This document shows, one piece after another, positions 16,686-25,256 of a DNA stretch of 64,000 nt. The number at the start of each line of letters is the position of its first letter. Positions within the stretch are counted from its first letter, which is position 1. The stretch spans positions 1-64,000 of the forward strand of contig CAIUWK010000010.1 in assembly GCA_903902855.1 (NCBI GenBank), in the 5' to 3' direction. The translations under genes were made by a program, and so were the position numbers. Under the pieces are notes generated by a model, which was not told where the DNA came from, made no database searches, and worked only from the letters and a program-made list of their open reading frames with translations. This DNA is from an uncultured Geobacter sp. (GTDB lineage: Bacteria > Desulfobacterota > Desulfuromonadia > Geobacterales > CAIOGM01).

Positions 16686-18776
16686 CTACCCTTTGGCGGC
16701 CTTCTCGGCAGCGGCCTCGGCAATGACCTTCTGCGCCATGTGACTGGGAACCTCTTCGTAATGGGAGAACTCCATGCTGAACAGCCCCCGGTCGCTGGTC
16801 ATGGACTTGAGGTCGTTGGAATAGGCAAGCACCTCGGACATGGGGACCACGGTCCGAATGATCTGGGAGTTGGCCTTGGGCTCCACCCCCACCACCTTCC
16901 CCCGCCGGGAGTTGAGATCGCCGATGACATCCCCCATGTTCTCATCGGGAACGGTGACCTTCATGGTCATGATCGGCTCCAGCAGGACCGGCTTGCAGAG
17001 TTCCATGGCCTTCTTGAAGGCCATGGAGCCGGCCACCTTGAAGGCCATTTCCGAGGAATCCACCGTATGGAAGGAACCGTAGACCAGCGCGACCTTGAAA
17101 TCCACCACCTGATAACCGGCCAGGAACCCCTCATGGGATGCTTCCAGAATACCCTTGTCCACCGCGGGGATGTACTGCCGGGGGATGACGCCGCCGACAA
17201 TCTTGTCTTCGAAGACGTACCCTTCCCCCCGCCCGGCAGGCGACATCTCGATGGTGCAGTCGCCGAACTGACCCCGTCCGCCGGACTGTTTCTTGTATTT
17301 ACCCTGGACCTTGGCGTTGCCGCGAATGGTCTCCAGGTAAGGAACCCGGGGGGTCTTGAGCAACACCTCCACCCCGAACTTCCGTTTCAGCTTCTCAACG
17401 ATGACCTCCAGGTGAACCTGCCCCATGCCGGAGATGATCATCTCCTTGGTCTGGCTGTCACGATGGGATTCCAGGGTCGGCTCCTCCTCGATCATCCGGT
17501 GGAGGGCGCTGTGAATCTTGTCCTCATCGGCCTTGGTCTTGGGCTCGATGGCATAGGAGATCACCGGGAGGAGCTGCTTTGCCGGTTCATAGATGATCGG
17601 CTTGACCTCGTCGCAGAGGGTATCGCCGGTGACGGTCTCCTTGAGTTTTGACACCGCCACGATGTCGCCGGCCACCGCCTGCTTGATCGGCTTCTGTTTC
17701 TTCCCTTCAAGCTCGAAGATCTGGCCGATCCGCTCCTGACACTCCTTAGTGGAGTTGTAAATAGTGGAATCGGAGTTGAGCACCCCGGAATAGATCCGGA
17801 AAATGGTGATCTTGCCGGTGTAGGGATCGGAGGTGGTCTTGAAGACCAGGGCCGAGAAGGGTTCGGTCTCGGCAGGGGAGCGCTCGATGACCTGGCCGTT
17901 CTTGGGGTTGGTCCCCACAGCCGAGGTCCGGTCCAAGGGTGAAGGGAGATAGGCACAGACGGCGTCCAGCAACTGGGAAGCGCCGATGTTCCGGGTGGCG
18001 GAGCCGCAGAGAACCGGGGTAAAGGTGTTGCGCATGGTCCCCACGCGGAGTCCGTCCAGGATCTCCTCTTCGGTCAACTCCCCACTCTCCAGATATTTTT
18101 CGGTGAGAGCATCATAGGCCTCGGCCACGGTCTCCACCATCATCTCCCGGAGTCGCCGGGCCTCATCCAGATATTGCGCCGGGATCTCCCCTTCGGTGAA
18201 GGAACCGGACTGATCCGTGACATAACGGAGGGCCTTCATCCGGACCAGATCAATGACCCCTTCGAAGCTCTCCTCGATCCCCAGCGGCATCTGCACGGCA
18301 ACACCCCGGGCCCCCAGAGCCTTTTCCATGTCGTCGATGGCTCTCAGAAAGTTGGCCCGCTCCCGGTCCAGCTTGTTGACGAAGGCGATACGGGGGATCT
18401 CGAACTCGTTGGCCCAGCTCCAGATCTCTTCTGTCTGCGCCTTCACCCCGGAGATGGCGGAGAGGATGACCACCGCGCCGTCCAGGGCCCGCAGGCAGGC
18501 GCGGGTGTCGGCGATGAAGTTGCCGTAACCGGGGGTATCGACGATATGGATGGAGTGATCATTCCAGTTACAGTGGTCCAGGGCCGACGTAATGGAGATC
18601 TTTCGTTTGATCTCTTCCGGCTCGAAGTCCATGGTAGAGGTGCCGTCATCAACCCGCCCCAGCCGATCGATCATGCCGGTGGTAAAGAGAATGGACTCCG
18701 TCAGCGAGGTCTTTCCCGCACCGCCGTGAGCCACGATCCCCAGGTTCCTGATCTTTGCCGTCTCATACTTTCCCAT
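16686..18776 (-). CDS. fusA: Elongation factor G paralogue (EF-G-like translational GTPase)
   Basis: This is a five-domain translational GTPase of 696 residues. G1 is AHGGAGKTSLTE, G3 is DTPGYGNF and G4 is NKLDRERANF. The AHGGAGKT form, rather than AHIDAGKT, is typical of the EF-G-2 or EF-G-like branch found alongside the main EF-G. The usual str operon (rpsL-rpsG-fusA-tuf) is absent, which supports a paralogue. Role in translocation or ribosome recycling is family inference. The start has an AAAGGGGGG ribosome binding site. The leader carries a GGTTGAGG-type repeat. Confidence 0.93.
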   Translation of the reverse strand: MGKYETAKIRNLGIVAHGGAGKTSLTESILFTTGMIDRLGRVDDGTSTMDFEPEEIKRKISITSALDHCNWNDHSIHIVDTPGYGNFIADTRACLRALDGAVVILSAISGVKAQTEEIWSWANEFEIPRIAFVNKLDRERANFLRAIDDMEKALGARGVAVQMPLGIEESFEGVIDLVRMKALRYVTDQSGSFTEGEIPAQYLDEARRLREMMVETVAEAYDALTEKYLESGELTEEEILDGLRVGTMRNTFTPVLCGSATRNIGASQLLDAVCAYLPSPLDRTSAVGTNPKNGQVIERSPAETEPFSALVFKTTSDPYTGKITIFRIYSGVLNSDSTIYNSTKECQERIGQIFELEGKKQKPIKQAVAGDIVAVSKLKETVTGDTLCDEVKPIIYEPAKQLLPVISYAIEPKTKADEDKIHSALHRMIEEEPTLESHRDSQTKEMIISGMGQVHLEVIVEKLKRKFGVEVLLKTPRVPYLETIRGNAKVQGKYKKQSGGRGQFGDCTIEMSPAGRGEGYVFEDKIVGGVIPRQYIPAVDKGILEASHEGFLAGYQVVDFKVALVYGSFHTVDSSEMAFKVAGSMAFKKAMELCKPVLLEPIMTMKVTVPDENMGDVIGDLNSRRGKVVGVEPKANSQIIRTVVPMSEVLAYSNDLKSMTSDRGLFSMEFSHYEEVPSHMAQKVIAEAAAEKAAKG

Positions 18777-18788
18777 AAAACCCCCCTT

Positions 18789-18842
18789 TAAGGTTAAGGT
18801 TGAGGTTGAGGTTGAGCAAAACAGGCTCTTAACCTTAACCTG
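18789..18842. repeat. Degenerate inverted repeat, family B (AAGGTTGAGG), between coaX and fusA
   Basis: TAAGGTTAAGGTTGAGGTTG and further GAGG units (18789-18816) are mirrored by CTCTTAACCTTAACCTG (18827-18843). The right arm supplies the last Gly codon and the TAA stop of coaX. A further fragment, CACCTCAACCTCAACCTG, occurs at 26935-26952 beside pdxJ. Confidence 0.8.
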
Positions 18843-19614
18843 TTTCTATCTGTTTGTTACGTTCGTAGAGAATCCGGAGCCCTTCCAATGTCAGATACTC
18901 TTCCACCGCCTCGATGGTCTTTGACTCGGGGGCGATGAGCGCCGCCAGACCGCCGGTGGCGATGACCGTGGGGCTCTCCTTACCTTCGGCTTTCATCCGG
19001 GTCACGATCCCGTCCACGAGACCGACGTAGCCGAAGACAATGCCGGCCTGCATGGAGTTCACCGTATTCCGGGCAATCACGCAGGGGGGTTTCACCACCT
19101 CCACCCGGGGAAGCTTGCTCGCCTTCTGGAAGAGGGCCTCCATGGAGATGGCCAGTCCCGGGGCAATGGCCCCGCCGCAGTACTCCCCCTTCTTGTTCAC
19201 ATAGTCGAAGGTGGTGGCGGTACCGAAGTCGACGATGATGAGCGCACAGCGGTATTTCTCGTATCCCGCCACGGCGTTGACGATCCGGTCGGCCCCCACC
19301 TCCCGTGGGTTGTCGTACTGGATCACCATCCCGGTCCTGATCCCCGGCCCGACGACGTACGGTTTCAGGTCAAAAAACTGCCGGGCCAGTCGCTCCAGCA
19401 CCCCGGTCATGGTGGGGACCACCGAAGAGATGATGATGGCGGTGATATCGGTGAAACGGCGCCCCGAGAGGGTGAAGAGGGCATTCACCAGAATGCCGTA
19501 TTCGTCAGGGGTCTTCCCCTTGTCGGTGGCGATCCGCCACTCCCGCTCCAGATGCTCTCCGTCGTAGATTCCCAGGACGATATTGGTGTTACCCACGTCT
19601 ATGACCAGCAGCAT
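18835..19614 (-). CDS. coaX: Type III pantothenate kinase CoaX
   Basis: CoaX phosphorylates pantothenate, the first step of coenzyme A synthesis. The 259-residue ASKHA-fold protein starts [20 protein letters not shown] (phosphate-binding DVGNTN) and has [11 protein letters not shown] and ISSVVPTM. The start at 19614 matches the family N-terminus; no clear ribosome binding site is visible. birA lies upstream on the same strand. Their coupling across a repeat-filled 214-bp gap is uncertain. The last codons overlap a boundary repeat. Confidence 0.95.
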   Translation of the reverse strand: MLLVIDVGNTNIVLGIYDGEHLEREWRIATDKGKTPDEYGILVNALFTLSGRRFTDITAIIISSVVPTMTGVLERLARQFFDLKPYVVGPGIRTGMVIQYDNPREVGADRIVNAVAGYEKYRCALIIVDFGTATTFDYVNKKGEYCGGAIAPGLAISMEALFQKASKLPRVEVVKPPCVIARNTVNSMQAGIVFGYVGLVDGIVTRMKAEGKESPTVIATGGLAALIAPESKTIEAVEEYLTLEGLRILYERNKQIETG

Positions 19615-19657
19615 ACGGATAATCCCGATCTCATAAATAACAACCAAAATTTTTGAA

Positions 19658-19777
19658 CCGCAAAGACGCAAAGTACGCGAAGAAACCCGAGAGGAACAGC
19701 GAAACCCGATTTTTTTGGTTCACCTCAAAAAAGAGGTTTTTCTCTGCGCTTTCTTTGCGTTCTTTGCGTCTTTGCGG
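19658..19777. repeat. Inverted repeat, family D (CCGCAAAGACGCAAAG), between birA and coaX
   Basis: CCGCAAAGACGCAAAGTACG with CGAAGAAA (19658-19685) is matched by TTTCTTTGCGTTCTTTGCGT with CTTTGCGG (19750-19777), nearly perfect over 28 bases, with a spacer of about 64 bases. It fills most of the gap 19615-19828. Similar CGCAAAGACGCAAAG phrases are, as far as I recall, found between genes in many unrelated bacteria. No gene is visible here. Confidence 0.88.
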
Positions 19778-19828
19778 TGAAAATGTTTTCGCTTTTTCAT
19801 AATCTTTAAGATCTGTCTCTGTGCGGGT

Positions 19829-20848
19829 TTAACCGCAGAGGGAGACATCACCGGTATAAACGGATTCCACCCGACCGTCGTCCCGTTGCAGGAGAAGCGC
19901 CCCGTTTTCGTCGATCCCCACCGCCACCCCTTCCCGGGAGAGGGCTGAACCATCCTCGATCCGTACCCGGCGATTGATGACGCCGCAGAGAGAGATCCAC
20001 TCTTCCCTGATGGCGCCATACCCGCCGTTCAGATACTTCCCGTAGAGCTCATCCAGCTCTTCCAGCAACCGCCGGGTAAAGGCGATCCGGTCAATGAGCT
20101 CCCCACTCTCCAGAAAGAGGGAGCCGGCAGGGTGGCGCAGCTCAGCAGGGAACTGCTCTTGAGTCATGTTCAGATTCACCCCGAAACCGAGAACCACGGT
20201 GGCAACCCGGTCCGTTTCAGCAGTCATCTCATTGAGCAGCCCCGCCACCTTCCTGCCGTTGATGAGAATATCATTGGGCCATTTGATGACGGGGGTGAGG
20301 GGGGTACAGGAGCTGATGGTCCGCGCCACAGCCACCACGGAGAGAAAGGTGAGCTGAGGAGCGTCAAGGGGGATGATGGGAGGACGGAGCAGCACGGAAG
20401 CGTAGAGATTGACTCCCGGAGGCGAGGCCCAGACTCTCCCCATCCGCCCCTTCCCTTGGAACTGGGACTCGGCAAGCACCACCGTCCCTTCCGCAGCCCC
20501 CTCTTCCCCCAGACGGGCTATGGCGGCATTGGTGGAACCGGTTTCCCGGTAGGTAACCAGAGTCCCCCCCAGCCGTTTGGTGGTCATCCCTGCGGCAACG
20601 GCCGCAGGATGAAGAAAATCAGGGAGGGAGAGGAGACGATACCCCCGGGAAGGGACCGACTGGAAGAGAAAGCCATGCTCTCTCAGAGACTCGATCCGTT
20701 TCCAGACAGTGGTGCGGGAGACCCCGGCAGTGGCGCTGAGATCCTCCCCGGAGAGGAACTCCCCCCCGGAGTTCAGGAAAGAGGCAAGGAGAAGCCGGTC
20801 GATGTCGCCGGAAAGGGATTCCAGCCGTTGCCCGGCGCCAGCCTTCAC
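19829..20848 (-). CDS. birA: Bifunctional biotin-protein ligase and biotin operon repressor BirA
   Basis: BirA activates biotin with ATP and attaches it to carboxylase carrier proteins. In bifunctional forms the biotinyl-AMP complex represses transcription. The 339-residue product has an N-terminal winged helix (about 15-75, GEDLSATAGVSRTTVWKRIE). The ligase core follows, with the adenylate loop GRMGRVWASPPG and KWPNDILINGRKVAGLL, and then a small C-terminal SH3-like domain. The start overlaps the nadC stop as ATGA, indicating an operon. Confidence 0.95.
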   Translation of the reverse strand: MKAGAGQRLESLSGDIDRLLLASFLNSGGEFLSGEDLSATAGVSRTTVWKRIESLREHGFLFQSVPSRGYRLLSLPDFLHPAAVAAGMTTKRLGGTLVTYRETGSTNAAIARLGEEGAAEGTVVLAESQFQGKGRMGRVWASPPGVNLYASVLLRPPIIPLDAPQLTFLSVVAVARTISSCTPLTPVIKWPNDILINGRKVAGLLNEMTAETDRVATVVLGFGVNLNMTQEQFPAELRHPAGSLFLESGELIDRIAFTRRLLEELDELYGKYLNGGYGAIREEWISLCGVINRRVRIEDGSALSREGVAVGIDENGALLLQRDDGRVESVYTGDVSLCG

Positions 20849-21675
20849 GCCCCCCCCAGCAGCAGGGAGATGTCGCAGGCCCGGGCCGAGTGGGTCAACG
20901 CCCCCACGGAGATCAGATCGACCCCGGTCTCGGCAATGCCCCGCACGGTATCCAGATTGACCCCGCCGGAAGCCTCCACCAGGGAACGTCCGGCGATGAG
21001 CGCCACCGCTTCCCGCATGGCGGCCAGATCCATATTGTCCAGCATGATGATATCAGCGCCGCAGGCCACTGCCTCGGCCACTTCGGCCAGGTTTTCCGTC
21101 TCCACCTCGATCTTCATGGTATGAGGAATTACGGCCCGGGAACGGGTCACCGCCGCGGTAATTCCGCCGGCGGCAGTGATATGGTTTTCCTTGATCAGGA
21201 CGGCGTCATAGAGTCCTGCCCGGTGGTTCCCACCACCCCCCACCGTCACCGCATATTTTTCCAGAACCCGCAGGCCTGGAGTGGTTTTCCGGGTATCCAC
21301 GATCCTCGCCCCGGTTCCCGCCACCGCCGCCACATAGCGCGACGTGAGCGTGGCGATGCCGCTCATCCGCTGGAGCAGGTTCAGGGCGACCCGCTCTCCC
21401 TGCAGGATAACGGCGTCAAGGCCGGAAATTTCCCCGATAAGGTCACCCGGTGAGCAGAGAGCGCCATCTGTGAACCGGGATGAGTAGTTCGTCTGAGGGT
21501 CCAGCATGGTAAAAACCCGGGCCGCGACCTCACACCCCGCAAGGATGAATTCTTCCTTGGCGATGAGACGGGCCTGAGCCGGACGCGGCTGCGGGATGAC
21601 CGATCGAGTCGTGATATCTCCGGTATAAATATCTTCCCGAAGGGCATTTCTGATAATTGAATCAATGAGATCCAT
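20845..21675 (-). CDS. nadC: Nicotinate-nucleotide pyrophosphorylase (quinolinate phosphoribosyltransferase) NadC
   Basis: NadC converts quinolinate and PRPP to nicotinate mononucleotide in de novo NAD synthesis. The 276-residue protein has DIYTGDITT, the core TRKTTPGLRVLEKYAV and the glycine-rich GGGGNHRAGLYDAVLIKENH. The start MDLIDSIIRNAL at 21675 is preferred because GGAG sits six bases upstream; two in-frame ATGs lie just 5'. It overlaps birA by four bases. Confidence 0.96.
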   Translation of the reverse strand: MDLIDSIIRNALREDIYTGDITTRSVIPQPRPAQARLIAKEEFILAGCEVAARVFTMLDPQTNYSSRFTDGALCSPGDLIGEISGLDAVILQGERVALNLLQRMSGIATLTSRYVAAVAGTGARIVDTRKTTPGLRVLEKYAVTVGGGGNHRAGLYDAVLIKENHITAAGGITAAVTRSRAVIPHTMKIEVETENLAEVAEAVACGADIIMLDNMDLAAMREAVALIAGRSLVEASGGVNLDTVRGIAETGVDLISVGALTHSARACDISLLLGGA

Positions 21676-21742
21676 CGACATCTCCATGGGATCAAGGCTT
21701 TTGCCTTTATATCACAGCTTTCCGGACGCCGCAACCGCAAAC

Positions 21743-21792
21743 AAGGTTATAGGTTATAGGTTCGAGGTTCGAGGTTCGAGGTTCGAGGTTTT
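21743..21792. repeat. Tandem degenerate repeat, family C (GGTTCGA/GGTTATA)
   Basis: Two GGTTATA units are followed by four GGTTCGA units in perfect 7-base tandem between nadC and the divergent binding-protein gene. It ends ten bases before the -35 box of the promoter at 21803. No inverted arm is seen. Confidence 0.85.
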
Positions 21793-21802
21793 AACGAATG
21801 CA

Positions 21803-21831
21803 TTGACGTTCCGTTGCTTGGGCTATAAAAT
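21803..21831 (+). promoter_or_regulatory. Sigma-70-type promoter for the binding-protein gene
   Basis: TTGACG (21803-21808) and TAAAAT (21826-21831) are separated by 17 bases and lie 34 bases before the start codon. CAAAGGAG precedes the ATG. The match to consensus is good, and this is one of only two plus-strand genes here. Confidence 0.65.
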
Positions 21832-21864
21832 ACGGTCGTTCCGATAACTACAAAGGAGATCCGC

Positions 21865-22752
21865 ATGAATCTGAAAACCGTTACTCGCAGTTTCATCACG
21901 CTGTTGTTCGCCACGTTCACCCTGGGAAGCATCACCGTCTTTGCCGGCGACCTGGCCGAAGTAAAGAAAGCCGGTGTCCTGCGTCATATCGGCGTTCCCT
22001 ACGCCAACTTCGTCAGCGGTTCCGGGGACGGCATGGATGTGGAAATCATCAAACTCTTCGCCAAACAGCTGGGGGTCAAGTATGAATACGTAAAGTCCGA
22101 CTGGGGGACCGTAGTGGAAGATCTCATCGGCAAGAAGGTCAAAGCCACAGGGAGCGACGTGGAATTCGGCGAAGCCGTTCCGGTGAAAGGTGATCTCATT
22201 GCCAACGGCTTTACCATCCTCCCCTGGCGGCAGAAGGCCGTAAATTTTTCGGTGCCGACCTTTCCCAGCCAGATCTGGCTGGTAGCCCGGGCCGACTCCA
22301 CAATGAAACCGATCAAGTCCGCCAAGAATCTTGACAAGGACATCGCCACCACCCGCTCCCTGCTCAAGGGGAAACAGCTCCTGGCGCTCCCCAAGACCTG
22401 CCTTGATCCCGCAGGGAACAAGCTGGACGCCACCGGTGCGGAGGTGATAATCTTCGACGGCAACCTCAACGAACTGGCTCCGGCTCTGGTAAACAACAAG
22501 GCGGAACTGACTATCCTGGATGTTCCCGACGCCCTCATCGGCCTGGAAAAATGGCCCGGCAAGATCAAAATCATCGGCCCCACCTCAATGAAACAGGAAA
22601 TGGGTGTTGCCTTTCCCAAGGATTCCCCCAAACTGCGGGAGGCATTCAATGAATTCTTCAAGAAGATAAAAAAAGACGGCACGTATAACCGGATAGTCAA
22701 GAAGTACTACCCGACGGCACTGTTCTATTTCCCGGAATTTTTCAAGAAGTAG
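21865..22752 (+). CDS. Periplasmic solute-binding protein (SBP family 3, amino-acid type)
   Basis: The 295-residue product has a signal peptide (cleavage likely after VFA near residue 27) and a bilobal type 3 binding-protein fold: LAEVKKAGVLRHIGVPYANF, GMDVEIIKLFAKQLGV, GFTILPWRQKAVNFSVPTFP and a C-terminal IKKDGTYNRIVKKYYP. These proteins deliver amino acids or related solutes to an ABC importer, or act as sensors. No permease or ATPase is adjacent, so it is an orphan. It has its own promoter and AGGAG ribosome binding site. The ligand cannot be told. Confidence 0.85.
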   Translation: MNLKTVTRSFITLLFATFTLGSITVFAGDLAEVKKAGVLRHIGVPYANFVSGSGDGMDVEIIKLFAKQLGVKYEYVKSDWGTVVEDLIGKKVKATGSDVEFGEAVPVKGDLIANGFTILPWRQKAVNFSVPTFPSQIWLVARADSTMKPIKSAKNLDKDIATTRSLLKGKQLLALPKTCLDPAGNKLDATGAEVIIFDGNLNELAPALVNNKAELTILDVPDALIGLEKWPGKIKIIGPTSMKQEMGVAFPKDSPKLREAFNEFFKKIKKDGTYNRIVKKYYPTALFYFPEFFKK

Positions 22753-22760
22753 CCGGTTAG

Positions 22761-22803
22761 ACAAAAAGAGACCTCGGATGGGGTAAACTACCTCCGAGGT
22801 CTC
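22761..22803 (-). terminator. Hairpin terminator between convergent binding-protein and truA genes
   Basis: GAGACCTCGGA (22768-22778) pairs perfectly with TCCGAGGTCTC (22793-22803). On the minus strand the hairpin is followed by CTTTTTG, suiting termination of the truA transcript. It lies at a convergent junction and may also stop the plus-strand transcript, though there is no T-run on that side. Confidence 0.7.
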
Positions 22804-22844
22804 CTTCAAGACATACTTACTTCCATCTTTAACCCTTCACCCGC

Positions 22845-23582
22845 CTAATAATAGACCTCCACCAGACACAACCCCTGTGGCGGGGCCGTGGCGCCGGAAC
22901 ATGACCGGTCCCCCTGAGCCAGAAGCTGAACGACTATCCCCGGCTCCATCCTTCCTCTTCCCACCGCCACCAGTGTTCCCACCATGATCCGCACCATGTT
23001 CCGTAAAAAACCGGTACCCCGGACGTCGATACTGATGAAACCGTCCGGAGTGGCGGTGATATCCAGACCGGTAATGGTGCGCTGCGTGCTCTTCGCCGCG
23101 CAGTTCGCCGCCTGAAAGGCCCGGAAATCATGCTCGCCGATGAATGCGCCGGCCGCCTCTCTCATTGCGGCAAGGTTCAGCTCTTCCTTGATCAACCAGG
23201 AGGTGAAGCGGCGGAGCGGGGAACGGACGGGACTGTTGAGGATGGTATAGCGGTAGAGTTTACCCCGGGCGTCGGCCCGGGGATTGAAGGAATCAGGAAC
23301 CTCTTGGGCCGATTGGATGGCGATATCAGGAGGGATCAGGTTATTGAGGCCGTGACTGTAAGCCGCCGCCGGCAGGGAGCGGGTGGTGGTGAAGACGGCA
23401 ACCATCCCCCGGGCATGGACCCCGGCATCGGTCCGTCCCGAGGAGCGAAGGCGTACCGGTTCTCCCAGGAGCTTCAGGAGCCCCCCCTCCAGAACCTCCT
23501 GAATGGTCAGACCGTTGGGCTGGGACTGCCAACCGCAATAGGCGGTGCCGTCATACTCGATGATCAGCTTTATGGAAGGCAT
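22845..23582 (-). CDS. truA: tRNA pseudouridine(38-40) synthase TruA
   Basis: TruA makes pseudouridine at positions 38-40 of tRNA anticodon arms. The 245-residue protein starts MPSIKLIIEYDGTAYCGWQS and has the catalytic Asp motif RSSGRTDAGVHARG and FLRNMVRIMVGTLVAVGRG. The start at 23582 matches the family; an N-terminal extension upstream overlaps the previous gene's Cys-rich end and is rejected. No obvious Shine-Dalgarno sequence is seen, so coupling to the gene 10 bases upstream is likely. Confidence 0.96.
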   Translation of the reverse strand: MPSIKLIIEYDGTAYCGWQSQPNGLTIQEVLEGGLLKLLGEPVRLRSSGRTDAGVHARGMVAVFTTTRSLPAAAYSHGLNNLIPPDIAIQSAQEVPDSFNPRADARGKLYRYTILNSPVRSPLRRFTSWLIKEELNLAAMREAAGAFIGEHDFRAFQAANCAAKSTQRTITGLDITATPDGFISIDVRGTGFLRNMVRIMVGTLVAVGRGRMEPGIVVQLLAQGDRSCSGATAPPQGLCLVEVYY

Positions 23583-23592
23583 GATGGAGCCA

Positions 23593-23988
23593 TCAGCAAC
23601 CGCAGCCGCAGTTGTGACAGACCTTGCGGTTATGATCTTCGGGGGGGACGGTCTCCGGCGCAAAGGCGATCCGGTTCACCGCACGCCGGATGTCCTCGGC
23701 CAAGTTCAGGTTGGGACTCTTGCCGATGACATGCCCGAGACAGATGTTGGCAAAACCGTCATCCAAAGAGGTAATCCTCACCGCATTGAGCAGGTCGCCA
23801 TAACTGTTGATATCTATGGTGAATTCCGGATTATCGGCCAGAGAGAGAAGAACGCCGCACCCCTCCAGCTCCTCGGTCATATCGCTGAAGAACCGCCGGT
23901 ACTCGGGAGAGGTCAACTCGACCCGCCAGTCGGGGCGGAGATGGTTCTGTTGATAAAAGATGAGGGATATCCGTTTGATGACGGCCAT
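23593..23988 (-). CDS. Uncharacterised protein with C-terminal CHNCGCGC motif
   Basis: I do not recognise this 131-residue protein. It is soluble, with no signal or membrane segment. It opens MAVIKRISLIFYQQNHLRPD and ends in a cysteine cluster, CHNCGCGC, preceded by a basic HNRKV stretch. The C-terminal four-Cys cluster suggests metal or Fe-S binding or a redox relay; that is inference. GGAGG lies five bases before the start. It sits between truA (10 bases downstream) and a receiver-domain gene (16 bases upstream), and probably shares their transcript. Confidence 0.75.
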   Translation of the reverse strand: MAVIKRISLIFYQQNHLRPDWRVELTSPEYRRFFSDMTEELEGCGVLLSLADNPEFTIDINSYGDLLNAVRITSLDDGFANICLGHVIGKSPNLNLAEDIRRAVNRIAFAPETVPPEDHNRKVCHNCGCGC

Positions 23989-24004
23989 TACCGCCTCCCG
24001 ATGG

Positions 24005-24391
24005 TTACGGCTCTGCCGCCGCTTTTTTGCTGAGGGAATTGAAGATCATCTGGAGAACCGCCTTCTGCTTGGCCTCGTACTTGTTGAGGACCGCCAGACA
24101 GGTCCCCATGGGAAACTGCTCGTGCAGATAGTCGGCGTCCCGGCCCGAGAGGATGACGATCCGGTTTTTGTCGATGCCGCACTCCCGGGCATACTGGAAG
24201 AGCTTCATCCCATCCAGGTTGGGCATCTCCAGATCGATGAGCAAGAGCGACAAGGGGCCACGGAGCGCCCCCAGCGCCTTGATGGGGCTGGTGCAGGTCT
24301 CCACGTCCAGGAGCGGGTAGTACTCATGTATGTAACCGCAAAGGATTCCGAGAAACGCCTCATCATCATCCACAATCAGGATCTTGCCCAT
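24005..24391 (-). CDS. Stand-alone response regulator receiver domain
   Basis: The 128-residue product is a single REC domain: acidic pocket VDDDEA, phosphoacceptor Asp in LLLIDLEMPNLDG, Ser in VILSGRDADY, and the conserved Lys in LNKYEAKQ. There is no output domain, so it would act by protein interaction, as in CheY or Spo0F types. No kinase gene is nearby. The ATG at 24391 is preferred to the preceding GTG because GAGG is five bases upstream. It shows an operon-like spacing to the MlaF-like ATPase gene. Confidence 0.88.
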   Translation of the reverse strand: MGKILIVDDDEAFLGILCGYIHEYYPLLDVETCTSPIKALGALRGPLSLLLIDLEMPNLDGMKLFQYARECGIDKNRIVILSGRDADYLHEQFPMGTCLAVLNKYEAKQKAVLQMIFNSLSKKAAAEP

Positions 24392-24425
24392 CACTACCTC
24401 GTCATCGCGGGGAAGCCGCTCTTGT

Positions 24426-25247
24426 TCAGGAGTCCTTGATCCCCTTGGTCGTTGTATAGATGAAGTTGCGCACCACCGGATTAGTGCTGGCCTTCAGCTG
24501 GGCCGGGGTCCCCACCTCCACGATCCTGCCGTCATGAATCATGGCAATCCGGTCGGAGAGGAACAGCGCAAAGTTCAGATCGTGGGTCACGATGACCGTG
24601 CTGTTTTTGGAGGTACGGCGCAACGCGATGATGGTATTGGCCAGTTCATCGGCGTTCACCGGGTCCAGTTCCGCGGTGGGCTCGTCATAGAGGATCAGGT
24701 CGGGGTTCATGGCCAGGGAGCGGGCGATGGCCACCCGCTTTTTCATCCCCCCGGAAAGCTCCGAACTCTTCAGTCCTTCCTTCCCTTCCAACCCAACCAG
24801 CGCCAGTTTCTCGGCTACGATCCGCCTGATGCTCTGCTCCGGACAGATCCGCTTGTCCCGGAGCCAGAGCCCCACATTCTCCCCCACGGTGAGCGAGTTG
24901 AACAGGGCCGATGACTGGAAGACCATGCTGCAACGAAACCAGTCGGCGTCCACCACGGTCCCGTCAGCGGCGAAGAGGGGGCGATCGTCGATGTAGATCT
25001 GGCCGCTGTCAGGGACATCCAGCCTGACGATGAGCTTGAGGAGCACGCTCTTTCCGGTCCCCGAGGGGCCGATGATGGAAAAGGTCTCCCCCGCCCGGAT
25101 CTCCAGAGTCAGATCCTTCAGGACATGATTCGCTCCGTACCGCTTGTTCAGCGCCTCGATCCTGATCCCCACGCCACGGGTTTCCGTGAGGTCAACAGGA
25201 GCCGCCACCCCAGTCCCCCCGTTACCTCCCTTATGGAAAAACGACAT
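24426..25247 (-). CDS. MlaF-like ABC transporter ATP-binding protein
   Basis: The 273-residue ATPase resembles MlaF/Ttg2A of phospholipid-transport systems. Walker A is GPSGTGKS. MVFQSSALFNSLTVGENVG is the Q-loop region, the signature is ELSGGMKKR, Walker B is LILYDEPTAELDP, and the H loop is TVIVTHDL. A 25-residue N-terminal extension precedes the domain. The usual partners MlaE and MlaD are not adjacent, so it may pair with permeases encoded elsewhere. The next gene upstream encodes a small membrane protein. GGAG lies five bases before the ATG. Confidence 0.85.
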   Translation of the reverse strand: MSFFHKGGNGGTGVAAPVDLTETRGVGIRIEALNKRYGANHVLKDLTLEIRAGETFSIIGPSGTGKSVLLKLIVRLDVPDSGQIYIDDRPLFAADGTVVDADWFRCSMVFQSSALFNSLTVGENVGLWLRDKRICPEQSIRRIVAEKLALVGLEGKEGLKSSELSGGMKKRVAIARSLAMNPDLILYDEPTAELDPVNADELANTIIALRRTSKNSTVIVTHDLNFALFLSDRIAMIHDGRIVEVGTPAQLKASTNPVVRNFIYTTTKGIKDS

Positions 25248-25256
25248 TCATTCTCC

